A stretch of DNA of 64,000 bases, taken from positions 327,179 to 391,178 of the forward strand of contig NZ_CACSJP010000005.1 of the NCBI RefSeq assembly GCF_902706095.1, written 5' to 3'. The notes beneath the pieces were generated by a model. That model saw nothing but the letters and a program-made list of their open reading frames with translations. It had not been told where the DNA came from and searched no databases. The stretch comes from Rhizobium sp. 18065. Its GTDB lineage: Bacteria > Pseudomonadota > Alphaproteobacteria > Rhizobiales > Rhizobiaceae. Positions 19,302-28,165 of this stretch are shown here, in pieces; the first letter of the stretch is position 1, and each line of letters opens with the position of its first letter. A program made the position numbers and the translations under genes.

Positions 19302-20594
19302 ATGAGACGAAATCTTTTGCCGGTTGCGGCCCTCCTTCTGGGCACGCTCTTCCTCTTCCTTGGAAACGGATTGCACGGTCTTCTTCTTCCCGTCCGCGGC
19401 GCCGTCGAGGGCTATTCCAACGAGGTGCTCGGCCTGCTCGGCACGTCCTGGGCAACCGGATTCGTCATCGGCTGTTTCGCCGCCCCCAAGCTCGTCATGC
19501 GCGTCGGCCATGTCCGCGCCTTTTCCACCTTTGTGTCGCTGATTGCCGTCATCGCGCTGTTGACCGGCATCGTGGTCGATGCGCATTGGTGGGTGCTCCT
19601 GCGCGCCATCACCGGCTTTTGTACCGCCGGCACATCGATGATCGTCGAAAGCTGGCTGAACGAGCGCGCAACGAACGAGAGCCGGGGCATGATCTTTTCG
19701 CTCTACATCTCGATCACGCTGCTCGGCGTCGTCGGGGGACAGATGATGGTTGGCGTCTTCGATCCCGAAACCACCATCCTCTTCATGATCTGCGGCATCG
19801 TCTATTGTTTCGCCATCATGCCGACGACCATGTCGACGGCCGCAACCCCGCAGCCGCTGAAATCGGTGAAGATCGATCTGCCGAACCTCTACCGCAATTC
19901 ACCTGTCTCCTTCATCGGCATCCTGCTCATCGGCATTGCCAATGGCGCCTATGGCACGCTCGGCGCAGTGTTCGGCACCCGTGCCGGCCTAGATGCAGGC
20001 ACCATCGCCATCATGCTGTCCGTCACCATCTTCCTGGGCGCCTTGATGCAGTTCCCGGCCGGCAAGCTCTCCGACCGCATCGATCGCCGCTACGTGCTGG
20101 CGGCCCTTTCGCTGCTGGCAGCGCTTGCCGCCCTGATCCTGCTGATCTTCCGTCCGACTGACCCCGGCATGATGATCCTCTTTGTCGCGATCTATGGTGC
20201 GGCGGCCAACGCCCTCTATCCGATCGCCGTCGCCCATGCGAACGACTTCGCCGGCGCCGACGAATTTGTGAAGGTCTCCGGCGGCTTGCTGCTGCTGTTT
20301 GGTATCGGCACCATCATCGGGCCGACACTCGGTGGTCCGGTGATGACCTTGATGGGACCCTATGCGCTGTTTGCCGTCACTGCATTCGCACATCTGACGC
20401 TATCGGCCTACGCGATCTATCGCAGTCGCCTGCGTGCAGCGATCCCGGCCGCCGATCGTGACAACATGCCAAACCTGCCGATCAGCGCCTCGCCCATGGG
20501 CACCGCCGAAAGCCTGTCGCTGGATCCACGCGCCACGCCTTTGCCCGATCACGACGGCCAGGAGCCCGCAGCGGGCGAAGAGGTGCGCACATGA
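19302..20594 (+). CDS. MFS transporter, YcaD-like
   Basis: A 430-residue major facilitator protein with 12 predicted membrane segments in residues 5-385. The family motif is near residue 60-75 (GSWATGFVIGC-like GTSWATGFVIGCFAAPKLVM), and AITGFCTAGTSMIVESWLNE in TM4-5 is typical of the YcaD group. The second half carries FPAGKLSDRIDRRYVLA, the MFS inter-helix loop motif. A hydrophilic tail of about 45 residues ends the protein. The substrate is unknown. Its stop overlaps the DUF1192 gene by 4 bp (ATGA), indicating translational coupling. Confidence 0.88.
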   Translation: MRRNLLPVAALLLGTLFLFLGNGLHGLLLPVRGAVEGYSNEVLGLLGTSWATGFVIGCFAAPKLVMRVGHVRAFSTFVSLIAVIALLTGIVVDAHWWVLLRAITGFCTAGTSMIVESWLNERATNESRGMIFSLYISITLLGVVGGQMMVGVFDPETTILFMICGIVYCFAIMPTTMSTAATPQPLKSVKIDLPNLYRNSPVSFIGILLIGIANGAYGTLGAVFGTRAGLDAGTIAIMLSVTIFLGALMQFPAGKLSDRIDRRYVLAALSLLAALAALILLIFRPTDPGMMILFVAIYGAAANALYPIAVAHANDFAGADEFVKVSGGLLLLFGIGTIIGPTLGGPVMTLMGPYALFAVTAFAHLTLSAYAIYRSRLRAAIPAADRDNMPNLPISASPMGTAESLSLDPRATPLPDHDGQEPAAGEEVRT

Positions 20595-20785
20595 ACCGCG
20601 ATGACGAACCGCGTCTGACCACGACGAAACACGAGATCGGCGCGGAACTGTCGGCGATCTCGGCTGACGAATTGCGCCAGCGCATCGCGCTGTTGGAGCA
20701 GGAAATCGGCCGAATCACGAGCGAGATCGAACGCAAGGAAGCAGGTCGCAAGGCCGCCGATTCCCTGTTCGGACCGAAAGTATAA
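20591..20785 (+). CDS. DUF1192 family protein
   Basis: A 64-residue charged protein with a central coiled coil (SADELRQRIALLEQEIGRI, TSEIERKEAGRKAADSLF). Size and sequence match the DUF1192 proteins of Rhizobiales, which have no assigned function. Its ATG overlaps the MFS stop, so it is translated from the same message. Confidence 0.8.
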   Translation: MNRDDEPRLTTTKHEIGAELSAISADELRQRIALLEQEIGRITSEIERKEAGRKAADSLFGPKV

Positions 20786-20884
20786 AACCCGGATATGCGA
20801 TTGTTCGTCGAGATGGTCTGTAAAGATCCATTTCTCCCGATTGAATTTACTTGGCGTTAACTCTTTTCATGGAAACTAAGCTCG

Positions 20885-20980
20885 TCCAGTCCTCCTGGAT
20901 TCAGGCAGTTTCACCTAACGGCGATGGTCTGATTTTCTCCCTGTTTTACCTTGAGAGCCGCGTTTGCGGCTCTTTTTTTG
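20885..20980 (+). ncRNA. Candidate small RNA with anti-Shine-Dalgarno loop
   Basis: The 362-bp region 20786-21147 contains a possible promoter (CTTGGC at 20850-20855, 17 bp, AAACTA at 20873-20878), then a hairpin TCCAG-TCCTC-CTGGA (20885-20899) exposing UCCUC, and a strong intrinsic terminator: 8-bp arms 20954-20961 and 20966-20973 (AGAGCCGC/GCGGCTCT) followed by a T-run. The terminator is 170 bp from the DUF1192 stop, further than usual for that gene, which suggests a separate short transcript of about 95 nt. CCUCC-type loops occur in known rhizobial trans-acting sRNAs. No homologue is confirmed; it could simply be a long 3'UTR. Confidence 0.4.
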
Positions 20981-21015
20981 CTTTGCGCCGCAAAGTAACC
21001 GCAAAATTGTGGGAA

Positions 21016-21030
21016 TTAACCCTTCCTTAA
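21016..21030 (+). promoter_or_regulatory. CtrA-type box upstream of rcdA homologue
   Basis: TTAA (21016-21019), 7 bp, TTAA (21027-21030) matches the CtrA full-site pattern TTAA-N7-TTAA. It lies 118 bp upstream of the DUF1465/RcdA start codon. Confidence 0.5.
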
Positions 21031-21147
21031 GAAACGCCTTGCGCATTTGGGGTATTGGTAGCATCGTAGCCTCACCAAATGCGGCAGGAACAAGATCGCA
21101 CCACTGCCGTTACGTACAATAGTGATGCGTTTTACAGGGAAACATCC

Positions 21148-21663
21148 ATGTCGGAACTCGGGTTGAATACGGTTAGCTTCGCCGGTCGCGCAGCGGCATC
21201 CAGCCAGTTCAAGGCGACCTATGCCGAGGGCATGGGCCTGGTCGAAGAAACGGCCGCCTACCTCGACGGTCCTGGCCGCGCCGCCGCAAAGGTCCTGCCG
21301 CGTCAGGCATCCGTTCTGTACGCTGCTGAATCCATGCGCCTGACCACCCGCCTGATGCAGATGGCTTCGTGGCTGCTGCTGCAGCGCGCCGTCAACAATG
21401 GCGAGATGAGCCGCGATCAAGTTCTGTCGGAAAAGAGCAAGGTACGACTGGACGGCTTCAATGTCGACCGTACGGCACCAGGCTGGCTCGACCTGCCGGA
21501 ATCCTTCCGTGACCTCGTCGAGCGCTCCCTGCGCCTGCAGAACCGCATCGCCCTGCTCGACCGCGAAATCTATCGCCCGCAGGAAGAAGAATTCCTGCCG
21601 GACAACGAAAACAGCGTCCAGGCACAGCTGAACCTGTTGCGCACGGCTTTCAACGCCGGCTGA
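21148..21663 (+). CDS. rcdA: DUF1465 family protein, RcdA homologue
   Basis: In Caulobacter RcdA (DUF1465) is an adaptor that, with CpdR and PopA, helps deliver CtrA to ClpXP at the G1-S transition. This 171-residue, mainly helical protein has the family's pattern: SQFKATYAEGMGLVEETAAY, SMRLTTRLMQMASWLLLQRA (about residues 66-85), and the C-terminal SLRLQNRIALLDREIYRP. The start MSELGLNTV follows AGGGAAA by 7 nt; an in-frame start at 21079 adds residues unlike the family. The CtrA-type box upstream suggests feedback control. It is monocistronic with its own terminator. Confidence 0.82.
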   Translation: MSELGLNTVSFAGRAAASSQFKATYAEGMGLVEETAAYLDGPGRAAAKVLPRQASVLYAAESMRLTTRLMQMASWLLLQRAVNNGEMSRDQVLSEKSKVRLDGFNVDRTAPGWLDLPESFRDLVERSLRLQNRIALLDREIYRPQEEEFLPDNENSVQAQLNLLRTAFNAG

Positions 21664-21687
21664 ACGACGCCCCATATGTTCGACAAT

Positions 21688-21723
21688 AAAGCCCGGCATG
21701 CGCACGCATGGCCGGGCTTTTTG
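21688..21723 (+). terminator. Intrinsic terminator after rcdA
   Basis: AAAGCCCGGC and GCCGGGCTTT arms around an ATGCG-CA-CGCAT inner stem, followed by TTTTTG. Confidence 0.85.
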
Positions 21724-21808
21724 TTAACCTTGTGCATCAGGGTTGTCGCGCCGATATTTACAACCTTAAATAATCGTGCCACTCTCTTGCAATCCAAGGG
21801 AGGACATC

Positions 21809-22876
21809 ATGACGAAGTTCATTCTCTCGATCGACGGCGGCGGTATTCGCGGCGCCGTTCCCGCTGCAGTCCTGACCGTGCTGGAAGACAAGCTCAAGGC
21901 CCGCGGCAAGACGCTGCCCCTCTATCGTTACTTCGACCTGATCGCCGGCACATCGACCGGCGCCATCATCGCAGCCGGCCTCACCTGCCCGAAACCACGC
22001 CATCCGGATCAGCCGGTTGCCAACGCGGCCATGCTGCTTGAACTGTATCGCAGCAAGGGGCCGTCGATCTTCGACCAGTCCCTGTTCCGCAAGCTTGCCA
22101 ATCTCGGTGGCCTGCTGGACGAACATTATGACGCGACGGCGCTGGAAAAGATCCTGATCGACATGCTCGGCAAGACGACGGAGATTGCCCAGGCTTTGAC
22201 CAAGGTACTGATCACCGCCTACGACATCCACACGCGACGGGCAGTCTTCATGACCAATGCTGATCCCGAGCATGAGCGCTTCTATTTCTGGCAGGCGGTG
22301 CGCGGCTCCTCGGCAGCCCCAACATATTTCGAACCCGCGCTGGTCGAGGATCTTGCCGCAAGAAGCCGTGGCGAAGTCCCGTCAATCCCGATGATCGATG
22401 GTGGTGTCTTCGCCAATGACCCGGCCATGGCCGCCTATGTCGAAGGCAGCAAGCTCGGCTGGCGCGACAATGGCGAGGAGATGATCATCCTTTCGCTCGG
22501 AACAGGATCCGCCAACCGCAAGATCCCCTATCAGCAGGCGAAAAACTGGGGTGCCGGCGGCTGGATCAATCCGGCCAATGACACACCACTGATATCCGTC
22601 TTCATGCAGGGACAGGCGAGTACCGCGTCCTATCAGCTCAACAAGCTATTGAACCGCACTCCGCCGAAATTTACCGACGGCGCGACCGTGGTCACCACGG
22701 CCAATCGCGGGTCGCTGAACTATTTCCGGCTGGACGCGCCACTCGTCGGCGTCAATGACGCACTCGACGATGCAAGCCCCGGCAATATCAAGGCCCTGAT
22801 CGAATTCGGCATGACGCTCGCGGCAAAGCACGACCTCGCCCTCGAGGAGATTGCCGACCGGCTGGCCGCAATCTGA
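21809..22876 (+). CDS. Patatin-like phospholipase
   Basis: A 355-residue predicted lipid acyl hydrolase with a Ser-Asp dyad: the oxyanion/glycine-rich SIDGGGIRGAVPA at residues 6-18, the nucleophile elbow GTSTG near 49, and the catalytic Asp in MIDGGVFANDPA near 196. It has no signal peptide and is predicted cytosolic. CapV, the effector of CBASS defence, shares this fold, but no cyclic-nucleotide synthase or other CBASS gene is nearby, so a lipid-turnover role is as likely. AGGGAGGA lies close before the ATG. It ends at a terminator shared with rpmE. Confidence 0.88.
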   Translation: MTKFILSIDGGGIRGAVPAAVLTVLEDKLKARGKTLPLYRYFDLIAGTSTGAIIAAGLTCPKPRHPDQPVANAAMLLELYRSKGPSIFDQSLFRKLANLGGLLDEHYDATALEKILIDMLGKTTEIAQALTKVLITAYDIHTRRAVFMTNADPEHERFYFWQAVRGSSAAPTYFEPALVEDLAARSRGEVPSIPMIDGGVFANDPAMAAYVEGSKLGWRDNGEEMIILSLGTGSANRKIPYQQAKNWGAGGWINPANDTPLISVFMQGQASTASYQLNKLLNRTPPKFTDGATVVTTANRGSLNYFRLDAPLVGVNDALDDASPGNIKALIEFGMTLAAKHDLALEEIADRLAAI

Positions 22877-22908
22877 TCGGTACTTGAGGCATCCAATCTG
22901 CGGAAACG

Positions 22909-22939
22909 AAAAAAGCCCGGCTGAAACCGGGCTTTTTTT
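22909..22939. terminator. Bidirectional terminator between patatin gene and rpmE
   Basis: AAAAAAGCCCGG and CCGGGCTTTTTTT arms around CTGAAA. Poly-T follows on both strands, so it serves both convergent genes. Confidence 0.9.
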
Positions 22940-22963
22940 GTAATCTTGCGGAGTTCGCAGCGA

Positions 22964-23185
22964 TTAGAGGCCGAGGCCGCCGAAACGCTTGTTGAACTTC
23001 GAAAGGCGGCCGCCGCGGTCCATCAACTGCTGGTTACCGCCGGTCCATGCCGGATGCGACTTCGGGTCGATTTCGAGGTTCATGGTAGCGTTAGCCGAAC
23101 CCCAGGTCGAACGCGTTTCATATTCGGTGCCATCGGTCATGACGACTTTGATGACGTGGTATTCTGGATGGATGTCAGCCTTCAT
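22964..23185 (-). CDS. rpmE: 50S ribosomal protein L31 (cysteine-free form)
   Basis: A 73-residue protein beginning [20 protein letters not shown] and containing the [27 protein letters not shown] L31 core and the basic C-terminal [12 protein letters not shown]. No cysteine is present, so the zinc ribbon of E. coli-type L31 is absent (the C-minus form). L31 bridges the ribosomal subunits. It converges on the patatin gene, with a shared terminator, and is divergent from the ABC exporter. Confidence 0.95.
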   Translation of the reverse strand: MKADIHPEYHVIKVVMTDGTEYETRSTWGSANATMNLEIDPKSHPAWTGGNQQLMDRGGRLSKFNKRFGGLGL

Positions 23186-23375
23186 AACTCTGTTCCTGCT
23201 GTGCCGGTAGGGTCCATTTGCCGCAATTGCGCCAGCGGGACCTATTCAATACATGAAGCCGCAGTCCGATCAGGCCACGGCTTCCCAATTCGATGCCGTG
23301 CCTATACATGAAGGGCGCAGGGATAACAAGTGCCACGGCACGAAAGCCTGCAAGCACTGTCAGGAGCAATGTCGA

Positions 23376-25178
23376 GTGACCTTGGAAGCCGAAAACAACG
23401 ACAAGAAACGCCGCTCTCTGAAGCCGCTCAGCAGTCTCTTGCCCTATTTGAAACGCTATCGCGGACTGGTCGCCGGCGCCATCCTGTTCCTCGGCCTTGC
23501 CGCAGCCACCACGCTTGCCTTGCCGATTGCCATCCGGCGCATGCTCGATCACGGCTTCAATGCCTCCGACAGCGGCTTTATCAACAAATACTTCGCCATG
23601 ATGATCGTCATGGCCGTGGTCCTCGCAGTTGCCAGCGCCATGCGCTACTATTTCGTCATCACCATTGGCGAGCGCGTCGTCGCCGATCTGCGTCGCGACG
23701 TGTTTGCCCATGTGACCCGGCTGTCGCCGTCCTTCTTCGACATCAACCAGTCCGGTGAAATTGTCTCGCGCCTGACCGCGGACACGGTTCAGCTGAAATC
23801 CGCAGTCGGCGCCACGGCCTCGCTCGCCCTGCGCAATTCGATTCTCTGTCTCGGCGCGATCGCCATGATGATCTACACCAGCCCGCGCCTGTCGATCATG
23901 GTCCTGGCCGCAATCCCGATCATCGTCTTCCCCCTGGTTGCCTTTGGCCGCTCCGTCCGCAAGCGCTCCCGCACAGCCCAGGACACTTTGGCCGAAGCCT
24001 CCACCTTTGCCGGTGAAATGATCGGCTCCGCCCGTACCTTGCAGGCCTTCAATGCCGAGGAAATGGCACGCCTGCGTTATGGCTCGGCGGTGGAAAGTGC
24101 CTATGAAGCGGCCCGCGCCGCGATCAAGTCGCGGTCGCTTCTGACCGGCGTCGCCATCGCGCTGATCTTCGGCAGCATTGTCGCCGTGCTGTGGTTCGGC
24201 GCACAAAGCGTATTGGCCGGCACCATGTCTGCCGGCACGTTGGGCCAGTTCCTGCTCTATTCGGTGATTGCCGGCGGCTCGCTCGGCACGCTGTCGGAAG
24301 TCTGGGGCGAACTCTCGCAGGCCTCTGGTGCCGCCGAGCGCCTGACCGAGCTGCTCGCCGAGCATCCGGCCATTGCCGCCCCGGCGCATCCCGCAGTCTT
24401 GCCGCAGCCGGCCGAAGGTCGCGTGACATTCGACGGCGTGCGTTTCGCCTACCCGTCCCGCACCACGAAGTCCGCCCTCAAGGGTCTGTCCTTCAACGTC
24501 GCGCCCGGCGAGACCGTTGCCATCGTCGGCCCGTCGGGCGCCGGCAAGAGCACCATCTTTTCGCTGATCCTGCGCTTCTACGATCCGTCCGAAGGTAGCG
24601 TCTATCTCGACGGCACCGATATCCGCACGGTTGATCCGCAGGCCTTGCGTGCCCGCACGGCGATCGTGCCGCAGGACGTCACCATCTTCGCCTCCTCGAT
24701 CCACGACAACATCGCCTTCGGTTCGCCAAACGCCGACCGCCGGATGGTCGAGGCGGCCGCGGAAGCAGCCCAGGCAGGCGAATTCATCAACCGGCTGGAG
24801 AACGGTTTCGACACAGTGGTCGGCGAACGGGGCATCACCCTGTCCGGCGGCCAGCGCCAGCGTATTGCCATTGCCCGTGCGCTGCTCCGCGACGCCCCCC
24901 TGCTGTTGCTCGACGAAGCGACCTCGGCGCTGGATGCCGAAAGCGAGACACTTGTACAGAAAGCCCTCGACGGCCTGATGAGCAACCGCACGACGATCGT
25001 CATTGCCCATCGCCTGGCGACCGTCCTCAAGGCTGACCGCATCCTGGTGCTCGACGATGGCCATATCGTCGAACAGGGGACGCATCAGAGCCTGATCCAG
25101 CAAGGCGGCCTCTATGCCAAGCTGGCCCGCCTGCAATTCGAGACCGGCGGCCGCGATTTCACCGCCGCGGCGCAATAA
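23376..25178 (+). CDS. ABC exporter, fused permease/ATPase (MsbA/LmrA-like)
   Basis: A half-transporter of 600 residues that should dimerise. Residues about 25-310 hold six membrane helices. The ATPase domain (about 350-590) has Walker A GPSGAGKST, Q-loop in TAIVPQDVTIFASS, signature LSGGQRQR, Walker B LLLLDEATSALD and the switch histidine in IAHRLATV. GTG at 23376 is chosen because CAGGAG lies 9 nt upstream and the protein then begins MTLEAENNDKKRRSLKPL; in-frame upstream residues are Cys/His-rich and unlike the family. The substrate (lipid or drug) is unknown. Confidence 0.92.
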   Translation: MTLEAENNDKKRRSLKPLSSLLPYLKRYRGLVAGAILFLGLAAATTLALPIAIRRMLDHGFNASDSGFINKYFAMMIVMAVVLAVASAMRYYFVITIGERVVADLRRDVFAHVTRLSPSFFDINQSGEIVSRLTADTVQLKSAVGATASLALRNSILCLGAIAMMIYTSPRLSIMVLAAIPIIVFPLVAFGRSVRKRSRTAQDTLAEASTFAGEMIGSARTLQAFNAEEMARLRYGSAVESAYEAARAAIKSRSLLTGVAIALIFGSIVAVLWFGAQSVLAGTMSAGTLGQFLLYSVIAGGSLGTLSEVWGELSQASGAAERLTELLAEHPAIAAPAHPAVLPQPAEGRVTFDGVRFAYPSRTTKSALKGLSFNVAPGETVAIVGPSGAGKSTIFSLILRFYDPSEGSVYLDGTDIRTVDPQALRARTAIVPQDVTIFASSIHDNIAFGSPNADRRMVEAAAEAAQAGEFINRLENGFDTVVGERGITLSGGQRQRIAIARALLRDAPLLLLDEATSALDAESETLVQKALDGLMSNRTTIVIAHRLATVLKADRILVLDDGHIVEQGTHQSLIQQGGLYAKLARLQFETGGRDFTAAAQ

Positions 25179-25217
25179 CGCCCAGGGCAAGAGCAATGCC
25201 GATCAGGCAATGAACAG

Positions 25218-25241
25218 ACATGGGTGAATTTTCACCCATGT
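25218..25241. promoter_or_regulatory. 24-bp palindrome upstream of Bug/TctC gene
   Basis: Perfect 11-bp arms ACATGGGTGAA (25218-25228) and TTCACCCATGT (25231-25241) with a 2-bp centre. It lies 39 bp after the ABC exporter and 177 bp before the binding-protein gene. The absence of a clean T-run and the short centre favour an operator over a terminator. Confidence 0.5.
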
Positions 25242-25417
25242 TTGCGCCTGTTTGGGCAGAAATCCACCCATCACCCGTCAAAGACGTGCACCCGTCCTGC
25301 AACCACAGCGCATTGCCGTTGTCCGGTCTCACCGGAACGCGACAATCAAACCGATCCGGACGGGCGCGGGAGGAGCTGTGGCCGCCGGATAGTCAAAACA
25401 TGACGGGAGGAATGTTC

Positions 25418-26389
25418 ATGTCATTCGTTAAATCCATACTCGCGGCGAGCCTGCTGGCTGGCGTGATGTCGGTCGGACCGGCACAGGCCGAATTCCCCGA
25501 GCGCGCTGTCACCCTGGTCGTGCCCTTTGCCGCTGGCGGCTCGACCGATGTCGTCGCACGGGTCATTGCCGAGCGCATGTCGGCCGATCTCGGCCAGCAG
25601 GTCGTCGTCCAGAATGTCGGCGGTGCCGGCGGCAGTCTCGGCGCTGGAAATGTCGCACGCGCGGAGCCGGACGGCTACACCATCCTGATGGGTACCGTCG
25701 CCACCCATGCGCTCAATCCGCTGATCCTGAAGAACAAGCCGTATGATGCCGAAACCGATTTCGCCCCGGTCTCGCTGCTCGTCGTCGTGCCGAATGTGCT
25801 GGTCGTCAACCCGCAACTGCCGGTGAAAGACGTCAAGGAATTGCTCGCCCTGTTGAAGGCCGAGCCGGAGAAATACAGCTATGCCTCGTCCGGCAATGGA
25901 ACTCCGCTGCATCTGTCAGGCGAATTGTTCAACGCCATGGCGGGCGTCAAGATGCAGCATGTGCCCTACAAGGGGTCCGGCCCTGCCCTGACCGATGTGA
26001 TCGGCAACCAGGTGCCGATCATGTTCGACAACCTTCCATCTTCCTCCGGCCATATCAAGGCCGGCACATTGCGGGCGCTGGCCGTAACCACGGCCGAACG
26101 GGCGCCATCCTTCCCCGACGTGCCGACCATGGCCGAGGCTGGCATTCCCGGCTACGAGACCTATACCTGGAACGCACTGTTTGCCCCGAAAGGCACGCCC
26201 AAGGACGTCGTCGACCGGCTGAACGCTTCGGCGAAGGTCGCCATGGCTGATCCCGCTGTCGTCGAGCGCATGAAGGAATTCAGCGCAACGGTCGTCGCAT
26301 CGAGCCCCGAGGAACTCGCTGCCCACGTCAAGGCCGAAATGGCCAAGTGGACACCGGTCGTGCGTGACGCCAACGTGCAGATGGACTGA
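25418..26389 (+). CDS. Tripartite tricarboxylate transporter substrate-binding protein (Bug/TctC family)
   Basis: A 323-residue periplasmic binding protein. A signal peptide (SFVKSILAASLLAGVMSVGP, cleavage near AQA-EFP) precedes Bug-family motifs: PERAVTLVVPFAAGGSTDVV, a VVVQNVGGAGGSLGAG loop that contacts ligand carboxylates, ALNPLILKNKPYD, KYSYASSGNGTPLHLSG and VPYKGSGPALTD. The ATG at 25418 lies 7 nt after GGGAGG. Genes for the TctA and TctB membrane subunits are absent nearby, so it is an orphan that must share a transporter or act as a sensor. The flavoprotein gene converges on it. Confidence 0.93.
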   Translation: MSFVKSILAASLLAGVMSVGPAQAEFPERAVTLVVPFAAGGSTDVVARVIAERMSADLGQQVVVQNVGGAGGSLGAGNVARAEPDGYTILMGTVATHALNPLILKNKPYDAETDFAPVSLLVVVPNVLVVNPQLPVKDVKELLALLKAEPEKYSYASSGNGTPLHLSGELFNAMAGVKMQHVPYKGSGPALTDVIGNQVPIMFDNLPSSSGHIKAGTLRALAVTTAERAPSFPDVPTMAEAGIPGYETYTWNALFAPKGTPKDVVDRLNASAKVAMADPAVVERMKEFSATVVASSPEELAAHVKAEMAKWTPVVRDANVQMD

Positions 26390-26428
26390 TTGCGATCTCG
26401 GTACGCCCTTAACAAACAGACCGCCGGA

Positions 26429-28075
26429 TCACCCTCCGGCGGCTCTGCCGGCAACACGTCCGGAGAACAGGCAGCCGCCGAGGAAAGTTCCTTCCAGCGC
26501 ATTGTAGCCATGCATGCCGCCACCGCCGAAGCCTGACACTTCACCCGCCGCATAGAGCCCGGCAATCGGCTTGTTGTCGCGCGACAGAACCCGGCCGTCG
26601 AGATCGGTATGCAGCCCGCCAAGGGTCTTGCGGGTCAGGATATGCAGGCGCACCCCGATCAGCGGTCCCGCCTTGGGATCGAGCAGCCGATGCGGCTTGG
26701 CGGTGCGCATGAGCTTGTCGCCGAGATAGTTGCGCGCACCGCGAATGGCCGTGACCTGCGCATCCTTGCTGAACTTGTTGTCGATCTCCCGGTCGCGCGC
26801 CTCGATCTGCGTCCGGACATGATGTATGCCCAGGCGATGTTCGCCGCTGACCGCGTTCATCGCCGAAATCAGATCCTCCAGCGTGTCGCGGACGACGAAG
26901 TCTTCCCCCTTGTCCATGAAGGACTGGACCGGACCCGGCGGGTTCTTGCCGAGCCGCTTCAACAAAAGCGGCAGGTCCTTGTCGGTCAGGTCCGGGTTCT
27001 GCTCGGAACCGGAGAGTGCAAATTCCTTCTTGATGATCGCCTTGTTGAGAATGAACCAGGAGTATTCATCCCCGCGTTCCCTAATTGCCTTCAGCGTGGC
27101 CAGTGTGTCGAAACCGGGCATGACAGGCGCTGCAAACCGGTTACCATCGGCATCGCACCAGAACGACGATGGACCGGGCAGGATACGGATCCCATGGTTC
27201 GGCCAGATCGGATCCCAATTACGCAGACCCTCGGTATAGTGCCACATCCGGTCGCCATTGATGATCTCGCCACCAGCCGCCTGTGTGATCCCCAGCATGC
27301 GTCCGTCGACATGGGCCGGCACACCTGCGACCATCGATTTCGGCGGCGGCCCGAGCCGCTCGACCGGCCAGCTCTTGCGCACCAGATCGTGGTTGCCGCC
27401 AATGCCACCGGACGCGACGATCACTGCCTCGGCCTTCACCTCGAAACGACCGATCACATTGCGCGAACTGGAGGCACCCCTCGGCGTCGCGTCGCCCGCC
27501 AGAACCGAACCGGCAGCCCCCGTCACCGCACCATTGGTGACGACCAGGCGATCCACCTGATGTCGGAACAGGAAGGTGAGCTTGCCGGCATCTGCCGCAG
27601 CCCTTGCGCGCTGCACGAAGGGGGCGATCACGCCGGGACCGGTGCCCCAGGTCACATGGAAGCGCGGCACGGAATTACCATGCCCCGTGGCGAGCGCGCC
27701 GCCGCGCTCGGCCCAGCCGACCACCGGAAACCAGCTCACCCCTTGTGCTTTCAGCCAGCTCCGCTTTTCACCGGCGGCAAAATGCAGATAGGCCTCGGCC
27801 CATTGGCGTGGCCAGAAATCCTCGGTGCGATCGAACCCGGCCGAACCGAACCAGTCCTGCCGCGCCAGATCAAAGCTGTCGCGTATGCCCATCCGCCGCT
27901 GCTCGGGACTATCGATGAAGAACAGGCCACCCAGCGACCAGAAGGCCTGGCCACCGAGGTTCTGCTCCCCCTCCTGATCCACAACGCCGACCTTGAGCCC
28001 GCGCTCCACGGCCTCGGTGGCGGCGACAAGGCCGGCAAGACCCGCACCGATGACCAGAATATCGAACTGCTGCAT
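26429..28075 (-). CDS. FAD-binding dehydrogenase (fumarate reductase/ketosteroid dehydrogenase-like flavoprotein)
   Basis: A 548-residue flavoprotein. The N-terminal dinucleotide motif is FDILVIGAGLAGLVAATEA (residues 4-22), followed by NLGGQAFWSLGG near 43. AVIVASGGIGGNHDLVR near 235 and the C-terminal AGLYAAGEVSGFGGGGMHG with ALEGTFLGGCLFSGRVAG are typical of the FRD/SDH flavoprotein superfamily. GGAGG lies 5 nt before the ATG at 28075. The substrate is unknown. It is separate from the MotA/MotB-like pair by 90 bp. Confidence 0.88.
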   Translation of the reverse strand: MQQFDILVIGAGLAGLVAATEAVERGLKVGVVDQEGEQNLGGQAFWSLGGLFFIDSPEQRRMGIRDSFDLARQDWFGSAGFDRTEDFWPRQWAEAYLHFAAGEKRSWLKAQGVSWFPVVGWAERGGALATGHGNSVPRFHVTWGTGPGVIAPFVQRARAAADAGKLTFLFRHQVDRLVVTNGAVTGAAGSVLAGDATPRGASSSRNVIGRFEVKAEAVIVASGGIGGNHDLVRKSWPVERLGPPPKSMVAGVPAHVDGRMLGITQAAGGEIINGDRMWHYTEGLRNWDPIWPNHGIRILPGPSSFWCDADGNRFAAPVMPGFDTLATLKAIRERGDEYSWFILNKAIIKKEFALSGSEQNPDLTDKDLPLLLKRLGKNPPGPVQSFMDKGEDFVVRDTLEDLISAMNAVSGEHRLGIHHVRTQIEARDREIDNKFSKDAQVTAIRGARNYLGDKLMRTAKPHRLLDPKAGPLIGVRLHILTRKTLGGLHTDLDGRVLSRDNKPIAGLYAAGEVSGFGGGGMHGYNALEGTFLGGCLFSGRVAGRAAGG

Positions 28076-28165
28076 GACGTCCTCCAACAGCATGCAGTGT
28101 TACGCTTACGCGCACGTAATACAATCCTCAAATAAGGTGGGTCTGGAACTCTCCAGTACCAAATT

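Noticed and set aside
20870..21047. A short peptide starting METKLVQSSWIQ in the DUF1192-rcdA spacer
   Set aside because: It has no ribosome site and runs through the terminator; the hairpin-terminator layout fits an RNA or untranslated region better.
21809..22876. CBASS effector CapV
   Set aside because: The patatin fold and motifs fit, but no CD-NTase, Cap2/Cap3 or other CBASS component is adjacent; the neighbours are rcdA and rpmE.
23175..25196. A 673-codon open frame antisense to the ABC exporter
   Set aside because: It is a shadow of the exporter gene: the translation is rich in Gly, Asp, Arg and Gln without domain motifs, and it runs over rpmE.
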